Below, piece by piece: positions 7,778 to 14,954 of a stretch of 64,000 nucleotides of DNA (positions are counted from its first letter, which is position 1; each line of letters begins with the position of its first letter). Made by a program: the position numbers and the translations under genes. This DNA comes from GCA-020348365 sp964347995 (GTDB lineage: Archaea > Thermoproteota > Bathyarchaeia > Bathyarchaeales > Bathyarchaeaceae): assembly GCA_964347995.1 (NCBI GenBank), contig CAYGBA010000001.1, forward strand, positions 1 through 64,000. Reading direction: 5' to 3'. A model generated the notes under the pieces. The model was given only the letters and a program-made list of their open reading frames with translations. It was not told where the DNA came from and did not search any database.

Positions 7778-9454
7778 TTAGCCACCCATCTTCTTGCAGA
7801 CGTTAGAAATAGCCAAGATAATCTGTGGCGGCGTGAAGATGCTGAAAACCTTCGCGTATCGAGGAGATCCCGCCTTCTTAACCGTTCCTCTTTTGCCCCC
7901 AGCCTCCAGATATCCTTCGATGAATTCTTTTGCAAGAAGCTTCGCGGATTTCGCTGAAGAGACTGGAGAGGCGTAGTGCCCGGAATAGTAGAGGAACTCA
8001 GTTATGTCCCAGGCTTGATTTCCGTCTCTTGAAGCCTGTTCGAGATCGACGAAAAAGGCTATTCCATCTTTCGTGACTACAATGTTCTCCGGCTTGCAGT
8101 CTCCAAGACTAACGCCAAGTTTGTGAGCTTGGGCAATTTTCGTCCCTACATCTCTCACTAAGGCAATATCTGAGGCTCTTTTCTTGGATGACATGATCTG
8201 CTTCACAACTCTAACTAACGTCTCTCCATCAATGAAATCCTCGAAGATCAATCGTTCCTTATGGCTGACGTGAAGAATCTTCGGAACAGCAAAACCACGA
8301 CTACGTAGAAATTGGTTTATTGCGTATTCTCTTTCCAGCCTGGATCGACCGAGCACCGTAAACGTCTTTGTACCAAGCGTCCACAGCGCCAATGGAAACC
8401 ATTTGAAGCCAAACCAGTCCTCAAACTTCTTCACCACGACCTTCCGTTTTTTACTGTTTTCCCACAGTGTGAGCAGATATACGGTGTTCAAAACTCCACC
8501 CATATGTTCAACTTTCATATCTAAAACATCTTCGTTCAACATCATTTTCTCCGCAAAAACCTCCACGGTGGTTCTGTCTGAAAACGGAACCAGTCCGTTA
8601 TGCGTCGGCATCAACAAGTATTTATCAGGATCCTCAAGCCGAAAAACCAGCCGTTCAGTTTCAACGTCTCGATAAGATCCTCTGAACAGCTTCTGGTCTT
8701 GAACGAGAAGATTGGTCAATTTTGGCAATACGTTAAGAATGTGGAGAAGCGCCGTTTTTTGAATGGATTTGAGAAAGATGGGAATTCGAATTTTCTGGCT
8801 TCTAATCGCGTTAATCAGTTTCTGTGTAACTTTGATGTATCCATTGGACAAAGTAATCCAGTTCTCCTTCGCCAGCTGATCGATGGCTTCAAGGTAGCCC
8901 CTCATAATTGCGTTGATATTTTTTCTTCTGAGATCGTCCCTAAACATGTTAAGGAAGCTGTACGTGATGGGCGGGAACAGTTTGGCTTTACGCCTTATAG
9001 TTTCATGAATGAAATACTCGGGTTTTATGAGGAGCTCTTGAGATAAATCGGGAGACTCTAAAACAAGATTCTCCAAGAGCTCCCAGACAATGCGCCTTTT
9101 CACCTTTACTTCATGACGCCACAGATATTCCTTGTTAATCAAAGGAACATACGGGAACGTTACCTTTTCAGCGACAAACTCACCCAACCATCCTTGCACC
9201 ACATCTCTTTCAAAGATTCTTCGATCAACAGCCAAGATGAAAGTGTCCATTCCATTTGAAGGCTTAATGTGGTATCTCAATCCAATTTTGTAACGCTCTA
9301 GGACCAAAAAGACATGGGCATCACCCTTTTCGTCCGCGTAGCCGTACACCCGCGGACCATGTAGACCGGCTGCAACAACCTCGCAAGAGCCAGCAGCTTG
9401 CATGCAGAAGTCTAATGCGTTTTCTCTGAGATTTTCACTCGAAAGCTGAGTCAT
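7778..9454 (-). CDS. atypical RIO/Bud32-like kinase with a large N-terminal extension
   Basis: A 558-residue protein. The C-terminal 220 residues hold a kinase fold. KVVVKKFEDWFGF supplies the ATP lysine; LIFEDFIDGETL is hinge-like; SLGDCKPENIVV is a catalytic loop with Asp and Asn; and FFVDLEQASRD takes the place of DFG, as in the RIO/Bud32/lipopolysaccharide-kinase group. The N-terminal 270 residues begin with AAGLHGPRVYGYADEKGD, which resembles a worn nucleotidyltransferase-type GS-D motif, followed by a helical region. The substrate is unknown; a protein or small-molecule kinase is possible. It is divergent from the riboflavin kinase gene. A TATA element on the minus strand (CCTATAAAAGG, about 9500-9510) fits its start. 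Confidence 0.75.
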   Translation of the reverse strand: MTQLSSENLRENALDFCMQAAGSCEVVAAGLHGPRVYGYADEKGDAHVFLVLERYKIGLRYHIKPSNGMDTFILAVDRRIFERDVVQGWLGEFVAEKVTFPYVPLINKEYLWRHEVKVKRRIVWELLENLVLESPDLSQELLIKPEYFIHETIRRKAKLFPPITYSFLNMFRDDLRRKNINAIMRGYLEAIDQLAKENWITLSNGYIKVTQKLINAIRSQKIRIPIFLKSIQKTALLHILNVLPKLTNLLVQDQKLFRGSYRDVETERLVFRLEDPDKYLLMPTHNGLVPFSDRTTVEVFAEKMMLNEDVLDMKVEHMGGVLNTVYLLTLWENSKKRKVVVKKFEDWFGFKWFPLALWTLGTKTFTVLGRSRLEREYAINQFLRSRGFAVPKILHVSHKERLIFEDFIDGETLVRVVKQIMSSKKRASDIALVRDVGTKIAQAHKLGVSLGDCKPENIVVTKDGIAFFVDLEQASRDGNQAWDITEFLYYSGHYASPVSSAKSAKLLAKEFIEGYLEAGGKRGTVKKAGSPRYAKVFSIFTPPQIILAISNVCKKMGG

Positions 9455-9599
9455 GCCTACCCAATTCCTGACAGCCTATAATCTTATCTCCTCTTCCTTT
9501 TATAGGCTTGATATACCCAACAGGTTTTTCAGCAATGGTTCCAATAGCCGCTTCAAATGTGCCGAAAGCCGAGAAGACTTAACTACTCGGTTTCGAGTT

Positions 9600-9610
9600 G
9601 CTTATATACA
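9600..9610 (+). promoter_or_regulatory. TATA box for riboflavin kinase
   Basis: GCTTATATACA lies about 35-45 nt upstream of ATG 9644. This placement supports the shorter reading of the gene, because the longest ORF (from 9557) would start upstream of the promoter. Confidence 0.55.
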
Positions 9611-9643
9611 CTGAGTTTGTTTTTCCTCAATGAGGCGACACGA

Positions 9644-10345
9644 ATGGACGCTTCTACCGTCGACGCACACACCTGGAAAAGTCTCTTCATACTCTACAAG
9701 CTCGCAGAACTAGGTGCTTGTAGCAGAACAGTGAAGGTTTCAACGGAATATCTGGCTGAAAAGATGGGGGTTTCCCAGCAGACAGCCTCCCGCCACCTTA
9801 TTCATCTGGATAAGAGCGGTTGGACAAATAGGACGATCACTTCAGAGGGTTGCCTGATCAAAATCACGGACTCCGGAGCGGCTCAGTTGAAGAAGCTTTA
9901 TTCTGGGTTGCGTCTAATAATTGAGGCACCCTATCCGCCTTCTATTACGCTGGAGGGTGTGCTTTTCACCGGGCTTGGTGAGGGCGCCTACTACGTGACG
10001 AGAGATGGATATCGTAGGCAGTTCATAGAGAAGTTGGGTTTCGATCCGTATCCTGGAACTCTAAATCTGAAGCTTACCTCTGAGTATGACATGAAAACGA
10101 GGTCTGAACTGGAGACGTATCCTGGGATAGAGCTCGAAAGTTTCAAGGATGAATCTAGAACTTATGGTTCGGTGAAGTGCTATCCGGCTATAATCAATAA
10201 CAGGGTGAAGGGCGCTCTGGTATGTGCCCTACGAAGCCATTACGATTCCTCAGTTATGGAGATAATCGCCGCCTCTTTCTTGCGGGGCAAGCTTAAGCTG
10301 AAAGATGGAAATAAGGTGAAGGTGGAGGTTTTGATTCTTCCATAA
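9644..10345 (+). CDS. ribK: CTP-dependent riboflavin kinase with N-terminal HTH domain
   Basis: A 233-residue archaeal DUF120-type enzyme that makes FMN from riboflavin using CTP. The N-terminal 90 residues form a winged helix-turn-helix (VSTEYLAEKMGVSQQTASRHL), which probably makes it autoregulatory. The kinase part begins near ITLEGVLFTGLGEGAYYV and includes LGFDPYPGTLNLKL, the conserved nucleotide-binding region. I take ATG 9644 because the TATA box at 9600-9610 excludes the upstream ATG at 9557. The next gene begins 14 bp downstream, with a ribosome site near the stop, so the two are likely cotranscribed. Confidence 0.9.
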   Translation: MDASTVDAHTWKSLFILYKLAELGACSRTVKVSTEYLAEKMGVSQQTASRHLIHLDKSGWTNRTITSEGCLIKITDSGAAQLKKLYSGLRLIIEAPYPPSITLEGVLFTGLGEGAYYVTRDGYRRQFIEKLGFDPYPGTLNLKLTSEYDMKTRSELETYPGIELESFKDESRTYGSVKCYPAIINNRVKGALVCALRSHYDSSVMEIIAASFLRGKLKLKDGNKVKVEVLILP

Positions 10346-10359
10346 GGTGAAGGACTAAG

Positions 10360-11000
10360 ATGAAATCTGGAGTGACAATAGGCTTTCAAGAACTAAGAGG
10401 GCGCTTGAAAGGAATGATTTTGAAGTTATTATGGCTTCGGCTAGGAATGATGCGGTTCAGAAGGTTTTGGCACTTATCCCAGCTGATGCCAAGGTCGGCG
10501 TTGGTGGATCTATGACGATCCGTGAACTTGGTCTTATGGAGGCTTTGACTGAGCGAGGAAATCGGTTTGTTCACCACTGGTTGCTGGATATATCTGTAAG
10601 GGACTGGCTTCCTTTTATGAGGGAGGCTCATAATTCTGATGTTTTCTTGTGTAGTAGCAATGCTGTGACGGAGGACGGGAAGCTTGTGAATGTCGATAGT
10701 ACAGGCAATAGGGTTGCCTCTATGATATTTGGTCCTGATAAGGTGATTGTTGTTGCTGGACGGAACAAGATTGTGAGGAATATGGATGAGGGTCTCAAGC
10801 GCCTCAAAGAAGTAGCAGGTCCTCTTAATGCAAAACGGCATAATATTGGGGAACTTCCATGTGTCAAGACAAGGGTGTGTGAAGAATGCGACTCTCCAAA
10901 GAGGATTTGCCGCGTGATAACCATCCTAGAGAGAGCTCCCAACAGAATCAGAGAGTCACGTATTACGGTGGTACTAGTAGACGAGGACCTCGGCTTCTGA
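10360..11000 (+). pseudogene. LUD-domain (DUF162) protein with a probable 5' frameshift
   Basis: The open frame from ATG 10431 encodes 189 residues of a LUD/DUF162 protein (VGVGGSMTIRELGL, SSNAVTEDGKLVNVDSTGNR). This family is linked to lactate/organic-acid oxidation and often binds Fe-S; here CxxC-type cysteines lie in RVCEECDSPKRIC. Family members usually have about 25 more residues at the front. In this frame the bases before 10431 read RLSRTKRALERNDFEVI, which is a typical N-terminus, but no start codon precedes them. ATG 10360, with GGTGAAGG just upstream, is in another frame. One missing base in the ACAATA around 10375-10380 would join the two. It is either a real frameshift or an assembly error; a shortened protein from ATG 10431 is possible. 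Confidence 0.65.
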
Positions 11001-11052
11001 TAACGTTAAGAGGTTCCAAGAGCCCTAAACAGTGCATCTGGCGTCAAAAATA

Positions 11053-11079
11053 ATGCTCACTGAGTATTTTTGTGAGCAT
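11053..11079. terminator. hairpin between convergent genes
   Basis: A perfect 8-bp inverted repeat (ATGCTCAC at 11053-11060 with GTGAGCAT at 11072-11079) has an 11-nt loop ending in five T. It sits between the LUD gene and the convergent Mth938-type gene and could terminate both. Confidence 0.5.
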
Positions 11080-11089
11080 GCGACATAAA

Positions 11090-11431
11090 CTAACATGTTA
11101 GATGAAAGGTCGCTACTGCTTTTTTCCCGGATTGGATGAGCTTGTTGTAGGTTTCGCAGGCTCGCTTGGTTGGCTGAATGACAAGCTCGATTTCTCTCTC
11201 CTCGATGTATCGCTTCGTCTCTGCAGGAACTTTCATCAAGGCCGAGTAGCCGGTGCCGACAACAAGCACATCAGGTAGCTTATCAACTACTTCTTCGATG
11301 TCTTCGATGTTTAATTGGTGACCCACTTTCCTCCGCCAACCGTCTTCAACACGATCTGGAAAGATGATGAGGTCGGTGGTGTACTCTTTCCCGTCGACGA
11401 CTATACGGCCAAAATCGTAGGATTCGATCAT
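11090..11431 (-). CDS. Mth938-domain (DUF498/NDUFAF3-like) protein
   Basis: A 113-residue single-domain protein of the Mth938 family. The key features are the opening GRIVVDGKEYTTDLIIFPD, the central VVGTGYSALMKV strand-loop and the closing KAVATFHLTC. The fold is known; the archaeal function is not. Length and motif order are normal for the family. It is convergent with the LUD gene and divergent from the tRNA-Glu gene. Confidence 0.85.
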   Translation of the reverse strand: MIESYDFGRIVVDGKEYTTDLIIFPDRVEDGWRRKVGHQLNIEDIEEVVDKLPDVLVVGTGYSALMKVPAETKRYIEEREIELVIQPTKRACETYNKLIQSGKKAVATFHLTC

Positions 11432-11567
11432 TAGATTTATTCTTCATGCAGTTTTTTTTGCATGGATGCACTTCGTCAGATTTCTTATAAAGCTTTGCGA
11501 AGTTTCAAAGCCAACGTGCAATTTCATTATTGAGGGAACCGCATGTGGGAAAGCTTAAAACTATCGG

Positions 11568-11578
11568 ATAAATTATTT
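11568..11578 (+). promoter_or_regulatory. TATA box for tRNA-Glu
   Basis: ATAAATTATTT-like sequence is centred about 22-25 nt before the 5' end of the tRNA at 11595. That is the expected archaeal spacing for a tRNA promoter. Confidence 0.45.
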
Positions 11579-11604
11579 GTTGGTGCTCTGGGAGGCTCCG
11601 GTAG

Positions 11605-11632
11605 AAGAAAGAGGAAAACCTTCTCTGCCGAA
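11605..11632 (+). other. tRNA-Glu intron 1 (D stem, position 10/11)
   Basis: A 28-nt intron. The central helix pairs CGGT (11599-11602) with GCCG (11627-11630). The bulges are 11603-11605 and 11631-11633, with cuts after 11604 and 11632. An inner stem (AGA/TCT, then GAGG/CCTT around an AAAA loop) caps it. Confidence 0.85.
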
Positions 11633-11646
11633 TATAGCCAGGTTAA

Positions 11647-11664
11647 ACACCTTCGGTGAGCCAA
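11647..11664 (+). other. tRNA-Glu intron 2 (D loop, position 21/22)
   Basis: An 18-nt intron. GGTT (11641-11644) pairs with AGCC (11659-11662). The bulges are 11645-11647 and 11663-11665. The inner stem CACC/GGTG (11648-11651 with 11655-11658) closes a TTC loop. Confidence 0.87.
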
Positions 11665-11680
11665 GTATTCCGGCCTTTCG

Positions 11681-11698
11681 CCACAACTAGTGGAAGAG
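11681..11698 (+). other. tRNA-Glu intron 3 (anticodon loop, position 37/38)
   Basis: An 18-nt intron at the canonical site. CTTT (11675-11678) pairs with GAAG (11693-11696). The bulges are 11679-11681 and 11697-11699. The inner stem is CAC/GTG (11682-11684 with 11690-11692) with a 5-nt loop. Confidence 0.9.
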
Positions 11699-11981
11699 AG
11701 CCGGAGACCCGGGTTCGAATCCCGGCCGGAGCACTAATTTGATTTCGTCTTTTTCTTCCATAATAGGAGTTTGGGCTTGGAAGCCCTCATAATTTCTGAG
11801 TAGGAGTATATGCTACAGCTCCTTCTCAGGTTAGCAATCAAAACGGGGTTTGACTGTGTCTAAGAAGTTTGAGGAAGCGTAACTAGATTTGGAAACAACG
11901 TTTGGAATAGCTAGCGAAATTGTTTAAGGCTACAGGTTTTTATTTTACTGTGCTTAGTCAAGTGGTAACGGAGAGTTCAAG

Positions 11982-12419
11982 ATGCCTCATAAGAAGAGGA
12001 AAATCAGAAAGAAACGTGGTTCAAGAACACATGGATACGGTGTTATAGGTCAGCATAGAGGCGGAGGACAGCGGGGCGGCCGAGGAAAAACTGGAGGCAA
12101 GAAACACAAGTGGACCCACACGGTGAAATACGCTCCAAAACGATTCGGGAAATACGGATTCAAATTACCAATAAGAAGAGAGGTACGTGCAATTAACGTT
12201 GGCGAACTGGATCAACAAATCAGCGAACTAATAACCAACAAAAAGGCCAAGAAGACAAAGGAGGGCGTCACGGTAGATCTGGATAAGCTCGGCTTTGAAA
12301 AACTTCTTGGGAGAGGACAGGTCACACAACCGCTCATCATACAAGTAGATTCCCACTCCGAGTCCGCAGCCCAGAAAATAGAGACAGCTGGAGGCAAAAT
12401 AGTAAAATCCGAACAATAA
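11982..12419 (+). CDS. rpl15: large ribosomal subunit protein uL15
   Basis: A 145-residue basic ribosomal protein with the archaeal uL15 start (KKRGSRTHGYGVIGQHRGGGQRGGRGKTGGKKH) and a C-terminal globular part (VDLDKLGFEKLLGRGQVTQPL). It binds 23S rRNA in the large subunit. In most archaea uL15 ends the spectinomycin ribosomal operon, just before secY. Here it stands alone between a tRNA gene and an aminotransferase, so it has been separated from that operon. A TTTTATTTTA element near 11938-11948 could be its own promoter. The 248 bp between the tRNA and this gene hold nothing else that I recognise. Confidence 0.95.
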   Translation: MPHKKRKIRKKRGSRTHGYGVIGQHRGGGQRGGRGKTGGKKHKWTHTVKYAPKRFGKYGFKLPIRREVRAINVGELDQQISELITNKKAKKTKEGVTVDLDKLGFEKLLGRGQVTQPLIIQVDSHSESAAQKIETAGGKIVKSEQ

Positions 12420-12562
12420 TCCTTATCGGACATCTGCGTCAAGCAGTTACAACCTACTTTTGCCAGACAGAATTTCAACGCGTATTGCTCATCTTGTGTA
12501 ATCATTTTTTATATGAGGAGCCATCTATTGCGCACAACGTATAATGCCTGGAGGATAGGAGA

Positions 12563-13783
12563 ATGTCCTTTAAGAGAAGATTACTCATGTTGCCAGGCCC
12601 CAGTGAGCCTTATCCAGAGGTTCTAGAGAAGCTTCAACATCAAGTTCTCCCACACTATGGACCTGACTGGAAAGAAGCGTTCAGAAAAGTGCGCGAAGAT
12701 CTGAAGAAGATTTTCCAAACAAAGGGAGAAATCATACTATATCCTGGCTCGGGCGAGTCAGCAACCCACATGGTCGCCGCAAACATGGTTAAGCCTGGAG
12801 ACAAGGTGATAACCCTCACGAATGGAATCTTCGGAGAATACATCAACACGGCTGTGGAAGCTTTCGGTGGAAATCCCATACTAGTATGGGAGAGTTTTGG
12901 GAAGGCCATAGACCCGGAGAAAGTGAGGAAAGTTGCGATAGAGGAGAAAGACGCAAAGGCCATCTTCGTGGTGCACGTCGAGACCTCGTCTGGAGTGCAG
13001 AACCCGATTAGGGAAATCGGTGAAATCGCCGAAGAAACTGGCAAAACCTACATAGTCGACGCGATAGCGTCGCTAGGAGGTTCTGAGTTGAGGATGGATG
13101 AGTGGAACATAGACATCTGCCTGGGCTACGCTAGTAAAGCCTTAGGTTCCATACATGTTCTTTCTCCGATAGCTGTAAGCATGGAAATCTGGGAGAGCAT
13201 CGTGGAGAAGCCTCGATACATTAAGCCCTACTTCGTAGATTTCTCAGCGTGGAAGTACAGGAGCTGGGGTGGCGGTCACCCAGTCACCATGCCGACGATG
13301 AACATTCTAGCCCTCAGCAAGGCTGTGAAGATAGCATTAAGAGAAGGTTTGCAGAGCCGTTTCAGAAGACACTATGTCGCTGGGGAGGCGGTGAGGGCGG
13401 GAGTTAGGGCTATGGGCTTAAGCGTCCTCCCAGAAGAGGATGATGCGGCTGGAACGGTCACAGCTGTAAAAGTCCCCATGGGCACCGAAGACAAGATAAG
13501 GAGCCTGATGATGGAGAAGTTCAACATAATGATTGGGGGAAGTTTAGGAGACTTGGCGAAGGGTAAGGAGACTTGCGGCAAAGGAGAGCTGATAAGGATT
13601 GGACACATGGGGCTGGTAGCCTCACCAGAATACATAGTCCCAACCCTAGCAGCTCTAGAAGAAGTCCTGCCAAAAATAGGTTTCCACCCAAAAGGGTCCG
13701 GAGTGGAAGCCGCGCTGGAAGTATTCAAGCAACAACCAAAAGAGTGGATAAATGGAATCATCGCACGACTCATGGAAAGATAA
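12563..13783 (+). CDS. class V aminotransferase (serine/alanine-glyoxylate aminotransferase-like)
   Basis: A 406-residue PLP enzyme of fold type I. It opens with MLPGPSEPYPEVLEKL, the typical start of the alanine-/serine-glyoxylate aminotransferase group. The cofactor lysine lies in GYASKALGS (about residue 193), and the upstream VDAIASLGG supplies the PLP-binding aspartate. The likely reaction is transfer of an amino group from serine, alanine or aspartate to glyoxylate or pyruvate. The GGAGGATAGGAG ribosome site precedes the ATG, and a TATA element (TTTTTTATATGAG, about 12505-12515) lies upstream. It ends about 50 bp from the convergent DapA homologue. Confidence 0.88.
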   Translation: MSFKRRLLMLPGPSEPYPEVLEKLQHQVLPHYGPDWKEAFRKVREDLKKIFQTKGEIILYPGSGESATHMVAANMVKPGDKVITLTNGIFGEYINTAVEAFGGNPILVWESFGKAIDPEKVRKVAIEEKDAKAIFVVHVETSSGVQNPIREIGEIAEETGKTYIVDAIASLGGSELRMDEWNIDICLGYASKALGSIHVLSPIAVSMEIWESIVEKPRYIKPYFVDFSAWKYRSWGGGHPVTMPTMNILALSKAVKIALREGLQSRFRRHYVAGEAVRAGVRAMGLSVLPEEDDAAGTVTAVKVPMGTEDKIRSLMMEKFNIMIGGSLGDLAKGKETCGKGELIRIGHMGLVASPEYIVPTLAALEEVLPKIGFHPKGSGVEAALEVFKQQPKEWINGIIARLMER

Positions 13784-13830
13784 AACTAGACCAAGGCATA
13801 ACCATTCTTTGCGGATGACCAAATGGACGC

Positions 13831-14724
13831 CTAGCAAACCTCAATGACTTTCAGTATTTCTTTTATCTCTTTCTTCTCGTCTTCCTCCAGCGGTGCTGTC
13901 GGTTTTCGGGGATAACCACCCAGTAAACCCTTCATGGTCAATGCTGCCTTTATCGCAGAGAGTTGATTATGCCTTCTGATGAGAACCTCATTTATGTAAG
14001 AAATACATCCTTGTAATTTGCTTGAGTATTCAAACTTTCCTTCTTTGAAGTTCTCATACAAGGCGCTACATTGTTTGGGAGCTACGTTTGCCACCGCAAT
14101 TAAGGCGCCTTTTCCTCCAAGCATTAACGTTGAGAGAGCAACGTCGGCTGTACCGGCTAGCACCGACACTTTGTCACCCACTAATCTGATGAGCTCTGCT
14201 ATTTGACTTAGGTTTCCGCTGCTATCTTTTATTCCAATAACATTTTCGTATTCAGAAACAAGTTTGTAAACTACGCTTGGGTCCAGAGAGAATCCTGTAA
14301 ATTTTGGAACGTTATAGATGACAATTGGTAAGTCAACTGCTTCTAGTAAAGCGCTGTAATGGTCATGAATCTCTTTGCTTGAATGCTTATAATAGAATGG
14401 TGTTACAACAAGAGCCGCATCCACCCCTACACTCATTGCATCTTCAGTTAATTGAATCGTTTCCCGCGTGCTTATAGCTCCTGTTCCAGCGATTACAGGG
14501 ACCTTGCCATCGGCTTCTTCTACAACAACTTCAATAACTCTCTTCCTTTCTTCTCTCAGGAGATAGGGGGCCTCACCGTTGCTTCCGCAAGGAACAAGTC
14601 CAGAAAGTCCTCCTTCAACCCAAAATTGTACACATTGCCGCAGCGCATTCTCGTTTATTTCTCCGTTTCGTCTAAAGGGAGTTATATGCGGTACAAAGAC
14701 TCCTTCTAATATTGGCTTGGCCAT
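13831..14724 (-). CDS. DapA/NAL-family aldolase (non-canonical substrate motif)
   Basis: A 297-residue single-domain homologue of the N-terminal half of the DapA-Fae protein. It keeps the Schiff-base Lys166 (GIKDSSG) and Tyr137 (IYNVP). However, the substrate motif is GSNGE (S48, N49) where dihydrodipicolinate synthases have GTTGE, so lysine synthesis is doubtful. It more likely cleaves or condenses pyruvate with another aldehyde, as in KDG-type aldolases. There are no lysine genes around it. The start at ATG 14724 follows a plausible leader. It provides the unfused comparison for the fusion protein. Confidence 0.85.
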   Translation of the reverse strand: MAKPILEGVFVPHITPFRRNGEINENALRQCVQFWVEGGLSGLVPCGSNGEAPYLLREERKRVIEVVVEEADGKVPVIAGTGAISTRETIQLTEDAMSVGVDAALVVTPFYYKHSSKEIHDHYSALLEAVDLPIVIYNVPKFTGFSLDPSVVYKLVSEYENVIGIKDSSGNLSQIAELIRLVGDKVSVLAGTADVALSTLMLGGKGALIAVANVAPKQCSALYENFKEGKFEYSSKLQGCISYINEVLIRRHNQLSAIKAALTMKGLLGGYPRKPTAPLEEDEKKEIKEILKVIEVC

Positions 14725-14911
14725 GCACCTCTCGACCTTAGTTCTGATATGTCACAAGATCTTAAATTTTTATGGAATGCCCGATCGTGAGGGAGCATCG
14801 TCTATAGCTTGGTCTAGAAGATGGACTAAGATGACATGGGTGCAAGCTCACGCTCGAGGATGTTTAAGATTCTGCTCGCATGACGTACATTCATATCTTT
14901 CCAGCTGATTG

Positions 14912-14924
14912 CAAGCTTTATAAA
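14912..14924 (+). promoter_or_regulatory. TATA box for the amidohydrolase gene
   Basis: AAGCTTTATAAAC lies about 35-40 nt before ATG 14955, giving a short leader. The rest of the 230-bp gap (14725-14954) shows no convincing gene. Confidence 0.5.
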
Positions 14925-14954
14925 CAACTTTAGCCGCCCAACCTAATCTACGAG

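Larger units (their letters stand above)
11595..11733 (+). tRNA. tRNA-Glu(UUC) interrupted by three introns
   Basis: The 139-nt gene folds as tRNA-Glu once three insertions are removed. The acceptor stem is GCTCCGG (11595-11601) with CCGGAGC (11726-11732), plus discriminator A11733. The D stem joins G11604 and 11633-11635 to 11665-11668. The anticodon stem is CCGGC (11670-11674) with GCCGG (11700-11704), and the anticodon TTC is at 11677-11679. The T arm is CCGGG-TTCGAAT-CCCGG. The mature length is 75 nt and CCA is not encoded. The introns are 11605-11632 (28 nt, after position 10), 11647-11664 (18 nt, after position 21) and 11681-11698 (18 nt, canonical 37/38). Each one forms a bulge-helix-bulge motif with two 3-nt bulges around a 4-bp helix, the signal for archaeal splicing endonuclease. 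Confidence 0.93.

Noticed and set aside
14790..14890. tRNA-like segment (TCTATAGCTTGGTCTAG with GAGCA/TGCTC ends)
   Set aside because: No consistent T arm with the TTCRA pattern and no seven-pair acceptor stem could be built, even allowing for introns.
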